Assembly (NCBI GenBank): GCA_015179025.1
Contig: WHUX01000009.1
Span: forward strand, 434,001-498,000
DNA: 64,000 bases
Direction: 5' to 3'
Origin: Terfezia claveryi
Lineage: Eukaryota > Ascomycota > Pezizomycetes > Pezizales > Pezizaceae
The position numbers and the translations under genes are program-made. Under the pieces are notes generated by a model, which saw only the letters and a program-made list of their open reading frames with translations, was not told the origin of the DNA and made no database searches. This document shows, piece after piece, positions 12,254 to 25,423 of this stretch (position 1 is its first letter; each line of letters begins with the position of its first letter).

Positions 12254-12630
12254 ATGATACCACAACTCCTGTGTAATAAAGATGAGAATTTTAACCAGTT
12301 TCATCCCCTAGGTTGTGCTCCATCTAGATCTACAAGTGCTATTAAAGCATACCTCCGAGATCCCAATCTGAAGGCTCCTAAAGGTGATACAACAGCAATT
12401 AAGCTGCGATCAAAGGCACTAAAAGAATATGAGCTACGCAATGTTGCTTTATATTTTATTGTTGGAACAAATAATCATGGGAAACGAGTTGGTTTTAGAG
12501 CATGATGTATTTGATGTTATTGCACATACTGATGATGTGTTATTACATGCAGGCAAGAACAAACCTATGCAACTATTAGTGAAACGTATCATGGAATTAA
12601 TTGCAATGAGGTACAAGTCTTGATCTACTG
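12254..12630 (+). repeat. Decayed dispersed coding repeat, copy 1
   Basis: Colinear with 32641-33115 read on the minus strand. Shared blocks include 'cccctagg.t.cgctccatct', 'gcaattaagctgcgat', 'ggcat/ggcactaaa', 'tttatattttattg' and 'gtatcatggaatt'. The conceptual protein keeps traces such as HPLG.APSRS and AIKLR.KAL.E.EL, but frameshifts break it after residue about 83. This copy lacks an internal segment of about 130 bp present in the other. It is probably a relic of a mobile-element or retro-copied gene. I do not recognise the family. Confidence 0.6.
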
Positions 12631-13635
12631 AGTATATATTATTATTATTATTTGGAACTTTTACAGCACTGTCAACTGTGTGCACGAAAAATAAACCGAG
12701 TCAAAGTCGTACATAGAGTCCATTATTGTTAATAATCTTTGGGAACGAGTGCAAATTAATCTAACAACTATGGTCTATTAGATCGATATTACCCCTCTAG
12801 AGAAGTGGAGCGGCTTCCTTTCCTTCTAGTATTAGACTAGCCTATCTTGAGTCTATTCCATTGGCATAGCAAAGCTAAAAAACACGTCTAGCCTCTACTG
12901 GATCTATGCAAAGGCTCATGTGCTGACCATCGCTGCCAATGCAAAAAACAAGGACCTTTATGTACTACCTACTGCCATACTGGGTCAGGGCAGCACCCAT
13001 GTACGAATTCAGTGTAAGCGGCCACCCAGTTGCATTAAGATATTTGGTCGACTTTAGATAGCTGGTAAGATGTGAAGTTCCAATACCCAAGGTCTGTGGA
13101 TGTTGTAAAACTGCATTGCATTCCAAACAATATACAAAAGGTTTTCTATCTTGATGATAGGCACCTTGGCCAAAGTGTTCCTATCGTTTAGCTTGATGAA
13201 TGTTAGAGGTCCAATTGGGGTTTGAAAATTTATCATCCTGAGCAATAACTTGCTTATCAAGATTGTGGTGCATTTGTTAAGCCCAGTCCATCATTTCCCA
13301 CCAAATGAGGAATTCTGTAGGTGCTTCAACGTCAAACCGATAGCCTATTCCTCTAAGTATTGGCATTAATGAGAGAAGGAGGACATTTGTGTAATGGAGA
13401 ACGTTATTTCATTGCTTATATAATTGCTTATATTTTTTGTATTTCCTATATTACTACCGTTATTATGTAACTAAGCCTCTCGGTCGAAGGACTAGCCTTC
13501 TACCACCTCCTACTACTTTATAAGCATCCATAGCTAGCGGAATTTGCCATGGGAAATTCCATGGAACTTGCGATATGAGCACACCCTCATACGGCCGCTC
13601 ACCCTTTTGTACAGCACACTACCTGTTAAGCACAA

Positions 13636-13700
13636 GTGGGGGATTGAGTTAGTGGGGAATTGAGTTAGCGGGGGATTGATCAAGTGGGGGATTGAGCAAG
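13636..13700 (+). repeat. Imperfect 16-17-bp tandem repeat, four units
   Basis: Units of the form 'gtgggggattgagttag' repeat four times with small changes (ttag, ttag, tcaa, gcaag endings). Not within a recognisable gene. Confidence 0.75.
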
Positions 13701-14007
13701 CAGAGCTTTTCATATGTATATATCTTATGTATAAACTACATATGTGATATTTATGCCATCCCGGAACGGCCCGCGCAATCAACTGCCCGGTCCATGGTCC
13801 ATACCGGTATGGACTGAATCCAGAACATATATGTGTATTCAAAGCCCTTCAAGATTCACTAAAGGTTACACTAAACACGTGAAAGCTAAATATATTCCAT
13901 TTTAAAATACTTAGTACCTATTGAGGTAGTTTCCTACAGTATTAGAGGCCTCAGAAGTGCTCAATAGGTCTCAAGCGGAGCTAAGAGTAACAACACATAT
14001 TCTGTGG

Positions 14008-14030
14008 TATATATATATATATATATATAT
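14008..14030. repeat. (AT)n microsatellite
   Basis: About eleven TA units in an intergenic setting. Confidence 0.9.
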
Positions 14031-14879
14031 GCAATTGAAACCCATAAGAAAGTAGCATGAAGGGCAACGTTGTGTTGCTATACTACAATGGTTCTGAAAG
14101 AATTTGAGTTATATAGAACACTCCCTAAACTCCTCCAGCTACGTAGGGAAATTTCAATCACAATAGAATAAACCTCCTGATGTCCATGACTAGTGCTATA
14201 TGCTGCAAGGATTCAAACTGCAGAATCATAGTTGCTCGAGATTTACCTCAAGTGTAGAGAGTGCGTTATGCTTTACATATAGGTGCATTCAAATCTATAT
14301 TACATCTTCAAAACACTGAAATGAAAGATATGTAGCTTAGGCTGAGCACCAGAACCAATCAATCAAGTCATCAATCCCTTCGAAATAAAGGTCAACACAT
14401 GCCCAGGCCATGGGATGATATACTACTTGACATTTTATTGCGAAAGAGGGTAAGGGAAATTCAATACATACTGTACATATATTTTTATTAACAACTGATA
14501 TGCTCTACGCCAGCCGCCCGCTTGCAAGTTCTCCCCGATGTTTTGAATTGTGATTATCCGATTCTTTTTTGGATAAATACAGTACATGTTGTATATAGTC
14601 TTATATGTGTAAGAAAGAAAAAAAACCCATATATGGCAAGATAATTACCCTGAACGAAACGTTACAGAATTACCCTGGACTACCCCACTTCCACTTGATG
14701 AATGACGAATGCCCTAAGATACCGAGATGAAAAGCCCGCGGCTCACTGAAACGTTGTCTTCAACATCGATCCCAGCCACCGAGCCGATTTCGGCCGGCCG
14801 GGACCACACCCACCCCCTCCCCCCCCCTGCGCAAACCGATCCAGCTGACCCAATTGATTCAGGTAATATTTCCCATTGC

Positions 14880-15045
14880 TTTTTTTTTTTCACGGTCGGA
14901 CCGGCAAGGGCAACTTCCGAAATTTTCACCCTCCCGGTCCAGAACACGGCATGGGTTTGTAGGTTTGTAATATAACACGTTGCAAGATTCCACACCCGAG
15001 GATAAGGGAAAGAAAAGAAAGGAAAAAAAAAAAAAAAAAAAGCTC
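14880..15045 (+). repeat. Dispersed repeat, copy 2 (partner at 6780-6975)
   Basis: Shares 'gcaacttccgaaat', 'caccctccc', 'cacggcat', 'gtttgta' and 'gaggataag' in the same order as 6780-6975. Ends in an A-rich run (about 15023-15041). An A-rich end could fit a retroelement tail, but no ORF is seen. Confidence 0.5.
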
Positions 15046-18000
15046 AGTGAAGGAATAGAAGCTAGGTAAGTAAACGTCCGATGTATCTGATCTGCAACCG
15101 AGGGGAACTGACGGCGCCGTGCAACCCTTAAATACCAACTTACCTTACCTTTGTCACTCCGCGCATTGCAATAATTGCTAATCCCATAGTTTCCGATTCA
15201 GGAAGAAGCCAATAAATGGCCAGACGGTAACAACCTTCAAAGTTGTGTGTGTGTGTCCGGGCCTGGCAGGAACTTCCTTGATTTCCTTATTTTATTTTGA
15301 TTTCCCGTTTGATGCTGTGGCTCCGGTTGACGGATACCTGATGCGGTTACGGATGTGTTACACAGAGGTCGGAAAGCCTGTTTCGAGTTGATAGAGGTCA
15401 CGAGGCCACACCAGGGGACGTTAATATACATATATGAGCCCTTCCGGAGAGGTACATTACAATTTTAAACACAAACGTTAGTCTCCTACCATATCCCCCA
15501 CCGCCCGATCTCTCTCCATGATCATAAGCCGCTCAGGGAGCTTATTGTATAGAGTAGGTACGCAGTACATCTAAGCTACCTTGGTCATTCTGTCTGGGTA
15601 CCTACCACTTGATGTAACACAAAAGCCCACCTGTACCGGTAAACCAACCATTTTCCCTTCCTCACCCGGCCTTAATAGAGATGAAAGCTATATGTACCGT
15701 ATCTATTACTCTTCCGGGACCCCGGAGTTGCATCCGGGCTGACTCAGGGGGACGGAGTCGTGAGACCAATGTGTTTTAATTTGCTTCTTTTTTTTTTTAG
15801 GCTTCGCAATTCTGAGCTTGAAAAGAGAAGAGGAGAGCGTTGTTATCAAAGTTAACGCCCGACCGTATCTCGGTAGGTATTAGGTAATATCCTATAGCCA
15901 GATTTCAAGACACGGGGCGGATTTTTTTGGGGGGGAGATATGTGAATCGATTCAAATGCCAGCAAAAGGACCTGATAAGCAAGTACTATAGGAGCCGCAA
16001 ATCAGCGGCCTCCTATTTATGGTTTACAGGCTTTATCAGGCTGCTGATCTATTGAATGTTCCCGTACCAAGATCAATGCCTTCGAAAAGTTGCTTTGTGG
16101 AGGTCTCAATAAAGTCACAGAAAGCGAAGTTCCGTTACGAAACATTGCCTCGCCATGGGGACAAGCTTTTTTCCAGTGCATGCAAGGGGAATCATTTGCT
16201 TGTCAACTTCTTAAATTACATCCCACTGTTTTCCGCGGATGACGCGTGGGGGCCGATATAAAAGCAAGGGTTTGGTTCATTTACGGCCTGGTTGCAGGTT
16301 GTTGGGGGCTGTTAACATACATACATATATATTGCAAGCGAGCTCGAGGGAGGAATGTAATATTAGAGTTATGAATGTAGGATCTGGAATGTTAGCATTG
16401 TCGATTATGTAAATGTGAGGCGGTACATATGATTGGTACGGAGATGGAGAAAACCCCAGTGCCTGTCGTCCCGTCAATAATATATAAGTGGCCCAAGATC
16501 GAAGCACAATGCCAAGTCGCACGATCATCCGTACCTTCTCCATCGTGCATCTAGTTAGGTACTGACTACATAAGAAAGTCACCAAGTTCCAGCATTCCGA
16601 CTGGCCAGGGAACGTATCGGTAATCCCACCCGAAGTCCCCGCCACCAAGCCATCAAAAAATACGGCTACTACGTGCCGGGTTCGGGCCAACAAAATCCAA
16701 CCTTTTTAATTTGCAAGGATCGCATATAAGGTGTTTCATCAAAACAAAATCCCCGTATGTTCCCATGACCATAAGGAGAATCTGAAAGACTACTGTACAT
16801 ACAGTACCTATCTCGATATCGGTCTTCGGGGCTGGGTAAACAACAATGCGGGGTTCAGCAACAAAAAGCGGCGGCCGCTTTCCAAATTCCGTTTCGGCTT
16901 GTAAAAAAAAATATGCACTCAACCCGAAAAGCCAGTCTACCGAGAAAAAAGAAAAGAAATAATAGAAAAAAGAAAATATAAATTAAGTATGGACCAATAA
17001 GATTCACTCCCGACTCGCATTTTCTGGGCACATGACTTCATTGGTTGGTACACCCCGAGATTGGATTTCATCCCGGCCCACGGTAAGTAGGTACGGAAGC
17101 ATCATCCCCCGCCTTCTCCCCCCCCACCTCCCTCCCCCCTGTCCCGATTAAGAAAGCAGAGTTTCCCTGTGTTGTGAGAAGTGATTATGCCCGGCACGTC
17201 GGATGGGATAGTTGATCCCGAGAGGGCGGGTAGATGCTTGGCCCCCCTTTTTATACTTGGTCCGTACAAATTATTGTAATAGTTCGTGCATGCAGCGTGC
17301 TTTGCAGTTTCCAATCATCAACTGAATTCTGACCCGTAAATTCTGGTTTGCAAACTGCTGCACGACAATAATTTTATCTATCTCGCCTGTACGGCATAAG
17401 CTTTTTTCGTTTTTGTATTATACTCTTATAATCAACTATCATATTAATTATAATCATTTGATATTTATCGAAACAAGCTTCTGGGCCGGAACTATGCGAT
17501 AATGTCCATACACTACCTATATCTAGAGTTGGTGGGGATATATATTATATGCTTAAGCTCTCGTAGGGTGAGGAGGGCATTTTGCATAACATGCTTTCGG
17601 GATGTGCTCTTTGGGAAAGAGTCAGAGAAAAGTAGGTGAAAGCTAAAAGGTCAAAAGTTAAAAGTGGTACGTTTCTTTTTAAAGGAATACCGCTACTTTG
17701 CCGAAAGCTTATACCGTCGCGGCGGGATAGTAACTTATGTAAATGGCATATGCCTACTGTACGTACAGCCAGTCGTAGGCCTCCAGGTACAAAAGAAAAC
17801 CTTACTATAAATCCCAGCCCTACATATGTATATAAGTCGAATATAGCAATTGCACTTCCTTACAATCAGCTGAAGCGAGCTTTTGTCGACCCCGCCATAT
17901 GTTATCTCCGGCAATAGAATCCGTCCGTTTGTGTTTGATTAATGCTGGGATCAACAACGGCTTCTTGATGGATCTGCATCCATAGCATAAACCATGTTGG

Positions 18001-21000
18001 CTACCAAAAGTAAATACCTACTTGTGGTATTTGATGTTTTAGAAATGAGGAATGGGGCTAGTACCGTATACATAGATCTTGATCCAACTTTACCGTCGAT
18101 GGAAATCACAACCCACTCAACCATTAGTATGGAATTCATGAAGCCATTCTTACACCAGGATTGACCGAAGTGACACAATTTGCAATAATTGGTAAAAATA
18201 TTTCCTGAGATAGGTTATCCCAAACACCAAAAAAAACTGGAAGATCATATCTTGAGCCCATTTTATAACTCTAGCATTGTTGAACAAAGTGCCCAAAAAA
18301 GTGCCAAGTCCCATAACAATTTTGTGGGATTTGGCAATGGGCTGCCTTTTAGGTTGTATGCTCGAGTGCTCCTAGAAAAGATAAGATGAAGTTCATGACT
18401 GTATGTAAGTTGTGGAGCAATTGCTACAATTTAGTCATTTGCGGGAATACGGGCAGTTTTGGTGTAAAAGCGGCCTCGTGCTAGGTAACACTTACGACCT
18501 AGAACTATATGCACAACTTAGATTTAGTTTTTATTGTATAAAACTCCATACTGATATACTTTATGTGTGTAATACTGTTTATGTGTAAAGGCGAGCGCAT
18601 ACATTTTCCGTGTGGCATTGGATCGTTAGGTATTGGTATCCGGCTCTGTTGAGGAAGCCTATCATATCCACTCGCAAATATAACCGGTGCCTACAGTACT
18701 ACCCAAGTAAACCGATGTCCATTCGCACATGTGGCCAGCCAACCGCAGCCCGCTGTGGGGTCGAGATTTGGGCCCCGGGACCGTCATTGAATCAATCAGT
18801 CGGTATTTACAATAGTGTCATAACTAACCGCCTTTTTGCATCGATACATTGTTTGCTTTTTTTTTTTTTTTCCGCGTTTGCTTTTTTTCTTTCTGTTTTT
18901 CTTATTCTGGGTGGGATTGGAATCACAGCACTTTGCTTCATAGTTCGGGTTGCACAGCGAACAGCGACTAGTCGCAGCTGGAAAGCCGAGACCGGTGCCG
19001 ACACCGAGATACCGCACGTACCGAAATCAAGGGATTCGAACAGTCTGAAATGTTGAGTGTTGACGGTGGGGGGCTTACGGTACTTGGTAGGGATCGTTAC
19101 CTGGTATGATACAGCTTGTTGCTCGTATGTTGCATGATTGTCGTGGCCGGGTCGGTGCCCGGTCGGCGTCGGGAGGTAATCCGGAGAGTTCACTTTAGGT
19201 TGATCATGCGGCAAAAGTTGTACCACTACTGTACCCAATATCAATAATTATCACGAAGCTGAGCCAACGCCTGAATAATAATAATAATATGGGGTAGGCT
19301 GAGCTCCCATCCACAGCCTTCATGGAACTTGCCGACTGGCCATCCGAAGATCTGTTGTTTGGAAGGCGGACCTCTCTTCTCCTCCGTAGATCTACGCCCT
19401 ACCCCAGGTGAGGTGACAGTCGATATCATTGGCTGCACGGGATACTAAACTCCATCCGGCATCCACCCCGACGGCTTGTCTTTTTCGCCGGGTACGCTGG
19501 TTGCGGATATGACTGCGGGCCATATTTAAACTCACCGCACCGCAACTGCAAGAGGAGAAGGCCTCCTGGCGCGGGGGGGAACTCGCTGGAGTTTGCTGGT
19601 GTCTGGTGCGCGCGCAAGCACGCAAGGCAAGCACAGGGAAAAACAAAACGGAATAGGCGCAAGGCGCTCTCTGTTATCATTTGGGGGACACTCGCTGTCT
19701 TTCCCGGTTCCCGCTCTCATTCGGGCGGGATGTCACGGCTGGGATGCGGTGGTCGTCAACATTCCTTTTTTTTGCGGTTCAAGTTGCACAAGTTGAGAAT
19801 ATCTCAGCTTGGGGGAATGATCGCCAGCTGCTGATCGGGCTATGTACTGTACTTGCTTGTGTGCTGCGGATTGCTATTCGAGGGCCCGCCGCCTGAGGGA
19901 TGGCCGTTGCCGCCGCCATCGGCCTCCATTGTTATAGCCATCGTTACCGTTGCCATAGTGATCTTGTGGCTGCATTTGTATTGGGCGCTGCTCGCCGCTA
20001 GCGCCTGCTGGCTTTGTTGCAGCTTCTTCCGATGTTTTCGTTCGGGCGGGAATGCGACTCCGGAGCGAGCGCACGCCTGATCCCCCCCCCTGGACGCCTA
20101 TAGCTACCGCCCACTCCCCTCCGCGCCCCCCCCCTTCCCCCCCCGGGTACCCCACTGGTGGCCTTCTTCCACTCCGGTCGCCCCCTTCTTCCCTCACTCT
20201 GTTCTCAGGACGCCCGCTCGCCGTCGCGCTTTCCTGCCACCACTACTCCCACCCCCCCCCTTGCCCTTGCCCTCGCCCTCGCCCTCGCCCTGCGCTTTCC
20301 GGCCTTTGCTGCTGGCTGACGGCCGGTTGTTCGGTACCGCCTTGTGCAGTTCGGTGCGGCTTGAGGTTTTGCGAAGTTCGAGGCAGCACGCCATATCACA
20401 TTGTTATAATTCTACTGTACTTGCCATATTGATATTCCTCCGCCCCATAACACACGCTGCCTTTACGGCCCCGTGCCCTACGTCGTTCCCCGGCCCCAGT
20501 TGCCCCCAGCTGAACGCCAGCCTGCCAGCCAGCCAAAGGGCAGCGAAACATCGTCGCTCCGCCAACCGACTGGTCGCGAAAACCCCCGTAACAATAAACG
20601 TTAACCCCACCACCAACCTCCCACTCCTACCCCCCCCCGCTACGGACCACCACAGAGCACGAATTGAGGGTTATTGCGTTCCAGCGTTCCCACTTCTGAT
20701 TGCACCTGAGCAGTTACGTGTAATCGGTGGTGTACCTCACTTATAATCATAATCATACGCTTACGGCATAACCGGACATCTCCGAATCGATATCGTCACA
20801 TCGACACTTCCATTACATAGATACCGGCTACCAACTACACTACACAAATACATACCAACACCCCCCCCCCCACCCCCCCATATACATACATACACTGACA
20901 TACATCTCATTACATAAGTATACATAACTCCTCTAGTTATTTATTCCCATAATCCCACCCTCGCTCGGCATACGGCCTCGGTCCGCGCGAACTTAGAGTC

Positions 21001-21988
21001 ACCCAACGCACGCGGCGCGCTACGGTTAACGTTACGCGCTATCTCACTGTTACGCCTTCCGACGTTGACGGAGACTTTGATAGGGATTGTAGGGGTACAA
21101 TCGGAAGCAAGAGTCATTAGTGTTTTACGTTTCAGTCGGCGCCCCTCTCCGAGCGCATTGCGTTGGTTGGGGCATCACACTCAGGGACGGTCCTTCCCGT
21201 GCGCTTTGCGGGTCACTGGGATTCCAGAGCTTGCTGGATATCACAATTCCTGAGCAATCCCTGAGGGCGAAACTGCACTGATAGTTATTCGCACGTTTAG
21301 CAATCTTCTTTGGGTTCGGGAAGTGTACTTGGTTCGGAACGGCAGCGATAGGAAGAGAATAGGGACAATACGATACCACCACTACGGCATATATCTCACA
21401 GCCCTATCCAATCCCTATCTACAATCACAATACAACACGACACGAACACGAACACGAACACGATACACGATACCGGGACTCATCCCTACGAATTGTAATA
21501 TCCTAATTATACCCCCTCCCCACAACCACCCCAACGCCTTGCGCATCCCGGTTCAGCTCGGGGTCGACGCAAAACAACGCATCAACCATTCCTCCTTCAA
21601 CTCCCCCCCCCACCCACCCGCACAAGCCAACCCCGGAGCTGTCACTGCCGTGGCGCCGCATGGGGTGGGGCTTGCAAGTGGTTTTGGGCAGCATAAACAG
21701 TTACAGCCATCACCGAGTAGTAACATACCGCATCAACAACAACAACAGTCATCATCCTCGGGAAACCAAAACTCACAGAGTCAAGACAACACAACAAAAA
21801 CAATAACCGCTCCAACAACAACCGTGGCGTCCTCACCAGGGACAACCAGTACCTTCTCCTCTTCCGCATCCACATATCAACACCACTCAACCAATACACC
21901 CAACACAGCCACAACCATAACGACCGCCCACACCCACAGTCACCCCGCACCAGCACAACAGTCAACAGCTCCAACACCAACCCCTAAA
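15046..21988. other. About 6.9-kb gene-free region upstream of the Zn2Cys6 gene
   Basis: No recognisable coding region. From about 19400 to 20750 the composition turns GC-rich with C tracts and a CCCTCG-type hexamer repeat (about 20262-20292), unlike the surrounding AT-rich sequence. From 21323 to 21988 a frame is open directly upstream of the zinc-cluster ATG and encodes a Gln/Ser/Thr/Pro-rich stretch. It has no in-frame ATG, so it could be the N-terminus of the regulator if an upstream exon supplies the start. Confidence 0.45.
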
Positions 21989-24900
21989 ATGCGCTCCTCG
22001 ATCGCCTGCGCCCGCTGCAGGAAATCTAAAGTCAAATGCGTCAACTCTGGCATAGGGACCACATGTAAAGCCTGCGAAAGCAGTGGCCGAGAATGTGTTT
22101 ACCCCATTGCGGGGGTACCTACTGTGGCATCGTCTGGAATTGGGGGGGGGACCAGTAGTTCTGTGGCGGTGGAGGGGGCGAGTACTAGTGGTTCTGCCGG
22201 ACCGGGTGGAGGGGGAGGAGGAGGTGGAGGGGGGGGTGGTGGAGGGGGTGGAAGTGGCGGGAGGGCGAGGATGAAGAAGCCTAGTGGGGGTCAGCAGGTC
22301 GTGGGGGGAAATGGGGCTGGGCATGGGGGTAGTGTGGGGGGGTCGGGTATCGGGACATCAGGGGTGAAGATTGAAGGGGGGGTCGGAGGGAGTGGGAAAG
22401 CGAAATCGGGAGGAGGGGGGGTAGCTAGTGGGGGATCAGGTGAGCGATCGAGTGGGGTAGGCGGAGCTGGAGCTGTAGGCGGTAGATTGGAGGGGAGAGT
22501 TGTGAGTATCTATGGGGCATTAGTTGAGAGATGTGGGGTTCCGAGTGCGGAGGAGGTATTAGGGGATCAGAATATAGGGTGGCAGTTTTGGCATGCGATG
22601 GTCCGTCTTTCTTCCTCCCCACCCGAAAGTTGTGTATTATTAGTAAGCTAACTATAATATCCAGCACGAGCACTTCCAACACCACTACTCCACCGACCTC
22701 CCCTTCGTCCACGTACCGACCTTCCTCGCGCGAAGACTTGAGCTCCCAAGTCAACACATCATCCCGCGATCTCGGCCTCCTGCGGGAATAGGGGAGGATA
22801 AAACAAGTTACCCGCTATGCCTAGGAATGTTGACGCTCGTGGGGAGGTTCTACCCCCCGTTGATCAAGCTGCATCAGGCATATGCACAATCCACCACCTC
22901 CTCCACCTCTTCCGCCCCACAGCAGTCCTCATCAACGAGTAAAGCGTCAAAATCTACCTCCTCCGCCGCACCTCCCCCAGCATCTCCAGCAGAAGGTCGC
23001 AGGATCGGCGAGTTTTACGCCAAGGTGCTAAGGAAATATTTATTCACTCCAGACCCGTGTACCGGGGAGATGGAGATTACGCGGCACCCCGTGACCGTCG
23101 AAAAAGTCCAAGGACTCCTCATGTTAGCTGTTCACGAGTGGATTGGTGAAGGAAGAGCGGACCGTGCGCGGGTATGGGTTGGTCTTGCGGGGCGGTTAGC
23201 TGCAGGGGTTGGGCTTGGGAGAGAGATAGTTGGGTTGGCTGGGGGAAGAGGAGGGTCGCCTGATGATGGGGGCGAGGTGGAAGAAGATATCAATGATGGG
23301 ATGATTGATATTGATTTCCGCATGCCCGAAGGGGCAGGGGGTGGGGCGACGCGGAAAAGGAGAAAGTTATCTGTTGCGTCGGGGGGTTCGTTGGGTGGGG
23401 TGGGGATGGTAGCATTACAGGCGCATGAAAAGGAGAAGGAGAAGAAGGAGGGGATTATTAGGGATGAGATTTCACGGAGGACGTTTTGGAGCTTGTTTAT
23501 GCTGGATAGGCAGGTTTGTGTGGGGACCAAGAGGGAGTTGGTGGTGAGGCTGGAGGATATTAATGGCTTGAGCACGGGTAGCTCGGGGTATGATGCGTTT
23601 GAGTTGAGCGAGGAGGAGGAGGTAGGGGGGAGGACGGTGGTGAGGCTGCCGTGCCCGGATAAGAGCTTCACGTTTGGAGATGCGGTCGGCACGGATGTTC
23701 TACGAATAGGTGGAAATGGAGGTGGGAGTGGGGGAATCCTTGGGTTGGGACAATCTTCAGATGAATCAGCCGGGGAGAATGAAACCGAGCTCTGCCGAGT
23801 CATCAGAGGAATGGAGGTCTGGGGAAGGATAAAACGGTGGCGGGGACCAAGTACCAGGGAAACTTCACCGCCGATTTCAGAGCACCCAACATCAACATCA
23901 TCCTTAACAGCAACCACTTTCTCATCATATCCCCCTCCACCTCCACAACCCTTCATCACCCTCTCCTTCCTGATAACTTCCTTCTCTACGCCGTTGCCCA
24001 GCAACCTCATCTTTTCACCAGATAATCTCAACGCGCATATCCATAGTAAAACATCTACATCCTACGCTATCATCCACATCACCACATTCCTCTCTCGGAT
24101 GATCTTACACAAGTCAAATCTCCCCTTTATCCCCCCCCCCCAAGCCCCAATACAAAACCACCACCCCACGTGACTGACAGTGCGAAGGAAATCTTCTCCA
24201 GCGCGAGGGGGTTGTTGGAATTAATGAAGGGTCTTACAGACTGGAATGTCGGAATTGAAACTCCACTTGTCGGATATGCGGTATACGTCTCTGCCGTGTT
24301 TGCGGTGTATGCGGCTAGCTTTCCGCATTTAGACGAGGACCGGCAGCTCGCAAACCCCCCTACCACTGGACTAGCGGAGGAGAATGCAAACGTCAAAGTC
24401 TCGCTCGCACAGCTTCGCCGTTTCGTTTCCCGGTGGAACCTTGGTGGCGGCGACGGCCGCCGCTGGATCGACGGAGTATTACGACTAGCACAGTTCTATC
24501 GACGAGTCTCCAATCCGTCTTCATCCACATCCACATCCACTACCCCAAAAAGTTATACAAAAACCAACGGAACGGCCCCGACCACTGCCACTGCTCTGCC
24601 GACGAGAGAGGAGTTTGCTAGATATGAACGTATGTGGAGGGATCTAGGGAGGGATGAGTCCGCGGGGTATGTGGCTCCGCCGACGCAGTCTCCTTCGCCC
24701 CAACCATCATCGTCAAATACGAATATAGTCACAGGGGGACTTGCGCCGCATACGACGGGGAAAAGAAGTGGAGGGGACAAGATAAAGAAGGAGAGGGTTT
24801 CACCCCAGCCGCAGCAGACGCAGACGCTGTTGGGTGGACTGACTGGGATTGGTGGGGGGAAGGCTGCGGCCGGGGATAGGTGGCATGCGATTAATAAGAG

Positions 24901-25423
24901 CCCGATGAGGGAGGCTGTGGCAGAGGCTATTGAGGCTTCGGCATCCGAGGCCTTGTTAAATTCGCCATCGGCGCCGATCTTGGCCATTTCTGCACAACCG
25001 CAGCAGCTGGGGCAGTATCATCAACAACCTCAGGCGCAGATGTATGCTCCCTCCTCTCACCCACAGAATCAACAACCCCAGCCTCAACACCAGTCATACT
25101 CCACAGGCGGCGGCAACTCGCCAAACTCCCTTATCGATCAATTCATTGCTGACCAATCCATCCATCAACCCCAATCCCTACACCAAACCCAACAACAAAA
25201 CCACCGCCTAGAATCAAAACCCACAGTAACAAGCCCCAAAAAGCGGCCAGCCAATCAGATCTCAATGTCGATGGCAGAGATGGAGGTTGGGCATATGGAG
25301 AAGATTACGGGTGGGAGTGTGACGCATGTGCACCAGGGGTGGAGTGGGGGCGTGGGGGGATGGAGTGGGACGATGAGAGGAAGGGGTAGTGGGGGGCTGG
25401 AGAGATGGGAGCGGAGAGTGTAG
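21989..25423 (+). CDS. Zn2Cys6 (fungal binuclear cluster) transcription factor, frameshifted at a C-run
   Basis: Starts at the first in-frame ATG (21989). The zinc cluster follows at once (CARCRKSKVKCVN...CKACESSGRECVYP), then a Gly-rich disordered linker. A 64-nt intron (about 22601-22664, GT-AG, GCTAAC branch) joins WHAM to HEHFQHHYSTDLPFVH. The middle homology region has the family signature RRTFWSLFMLDRQ...LPCPDKSFTFGD and LNAHIHSKTSTSYAIIH. At 24131-24141 an 11-C run breaks the frame; coding resumes in the frame read from 24170 (TDSAKEIFSSARGLLELMK...ETPLVGYAVYVSAVF) and ends at 25423 after Gln-rich sequence. With one base restored the product is about 1,120 aa. Predicted role: nuclear DNA-binding regulator, targets unknown. 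The true N-terminus may lie further upstream, and the intron donor is uncertain. Confidence 0.8.

Larger units (their letters stand above)
12631..14879. other. Gene-poor AT-rich region
   Basis: No supported gene. Contains an imperfect tandem repeat at 13636-13700 and an (AT)n tract at 14008-14030, both listed separately. Confidence 0.5.

Noticed and set aside
16277..16693. Minus-strand 138-aa open frame
   Set aside because: No domain, no start context or splice support, and the composition resembles intergenic sequence.
18610..19056. Plus-strand 148-aa open frame
   Set aside because: Its start is a non-ATG codon, it runs through a T-rich tract translated as Phe, and no homology is recognised.
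20052..20746. Several open frames in the GC-rich island
   Set aside because: Long frames arise from scarcity of stop codons in C-rich DNA; the translations are Pro/Arg low complexity on both strands.
23132..24031. Minus-strand 299-aa open frame
   Set aside because: Opposite conserved transcription-factor coding sequence; low-complexity Pro/Ser translation without any domain.
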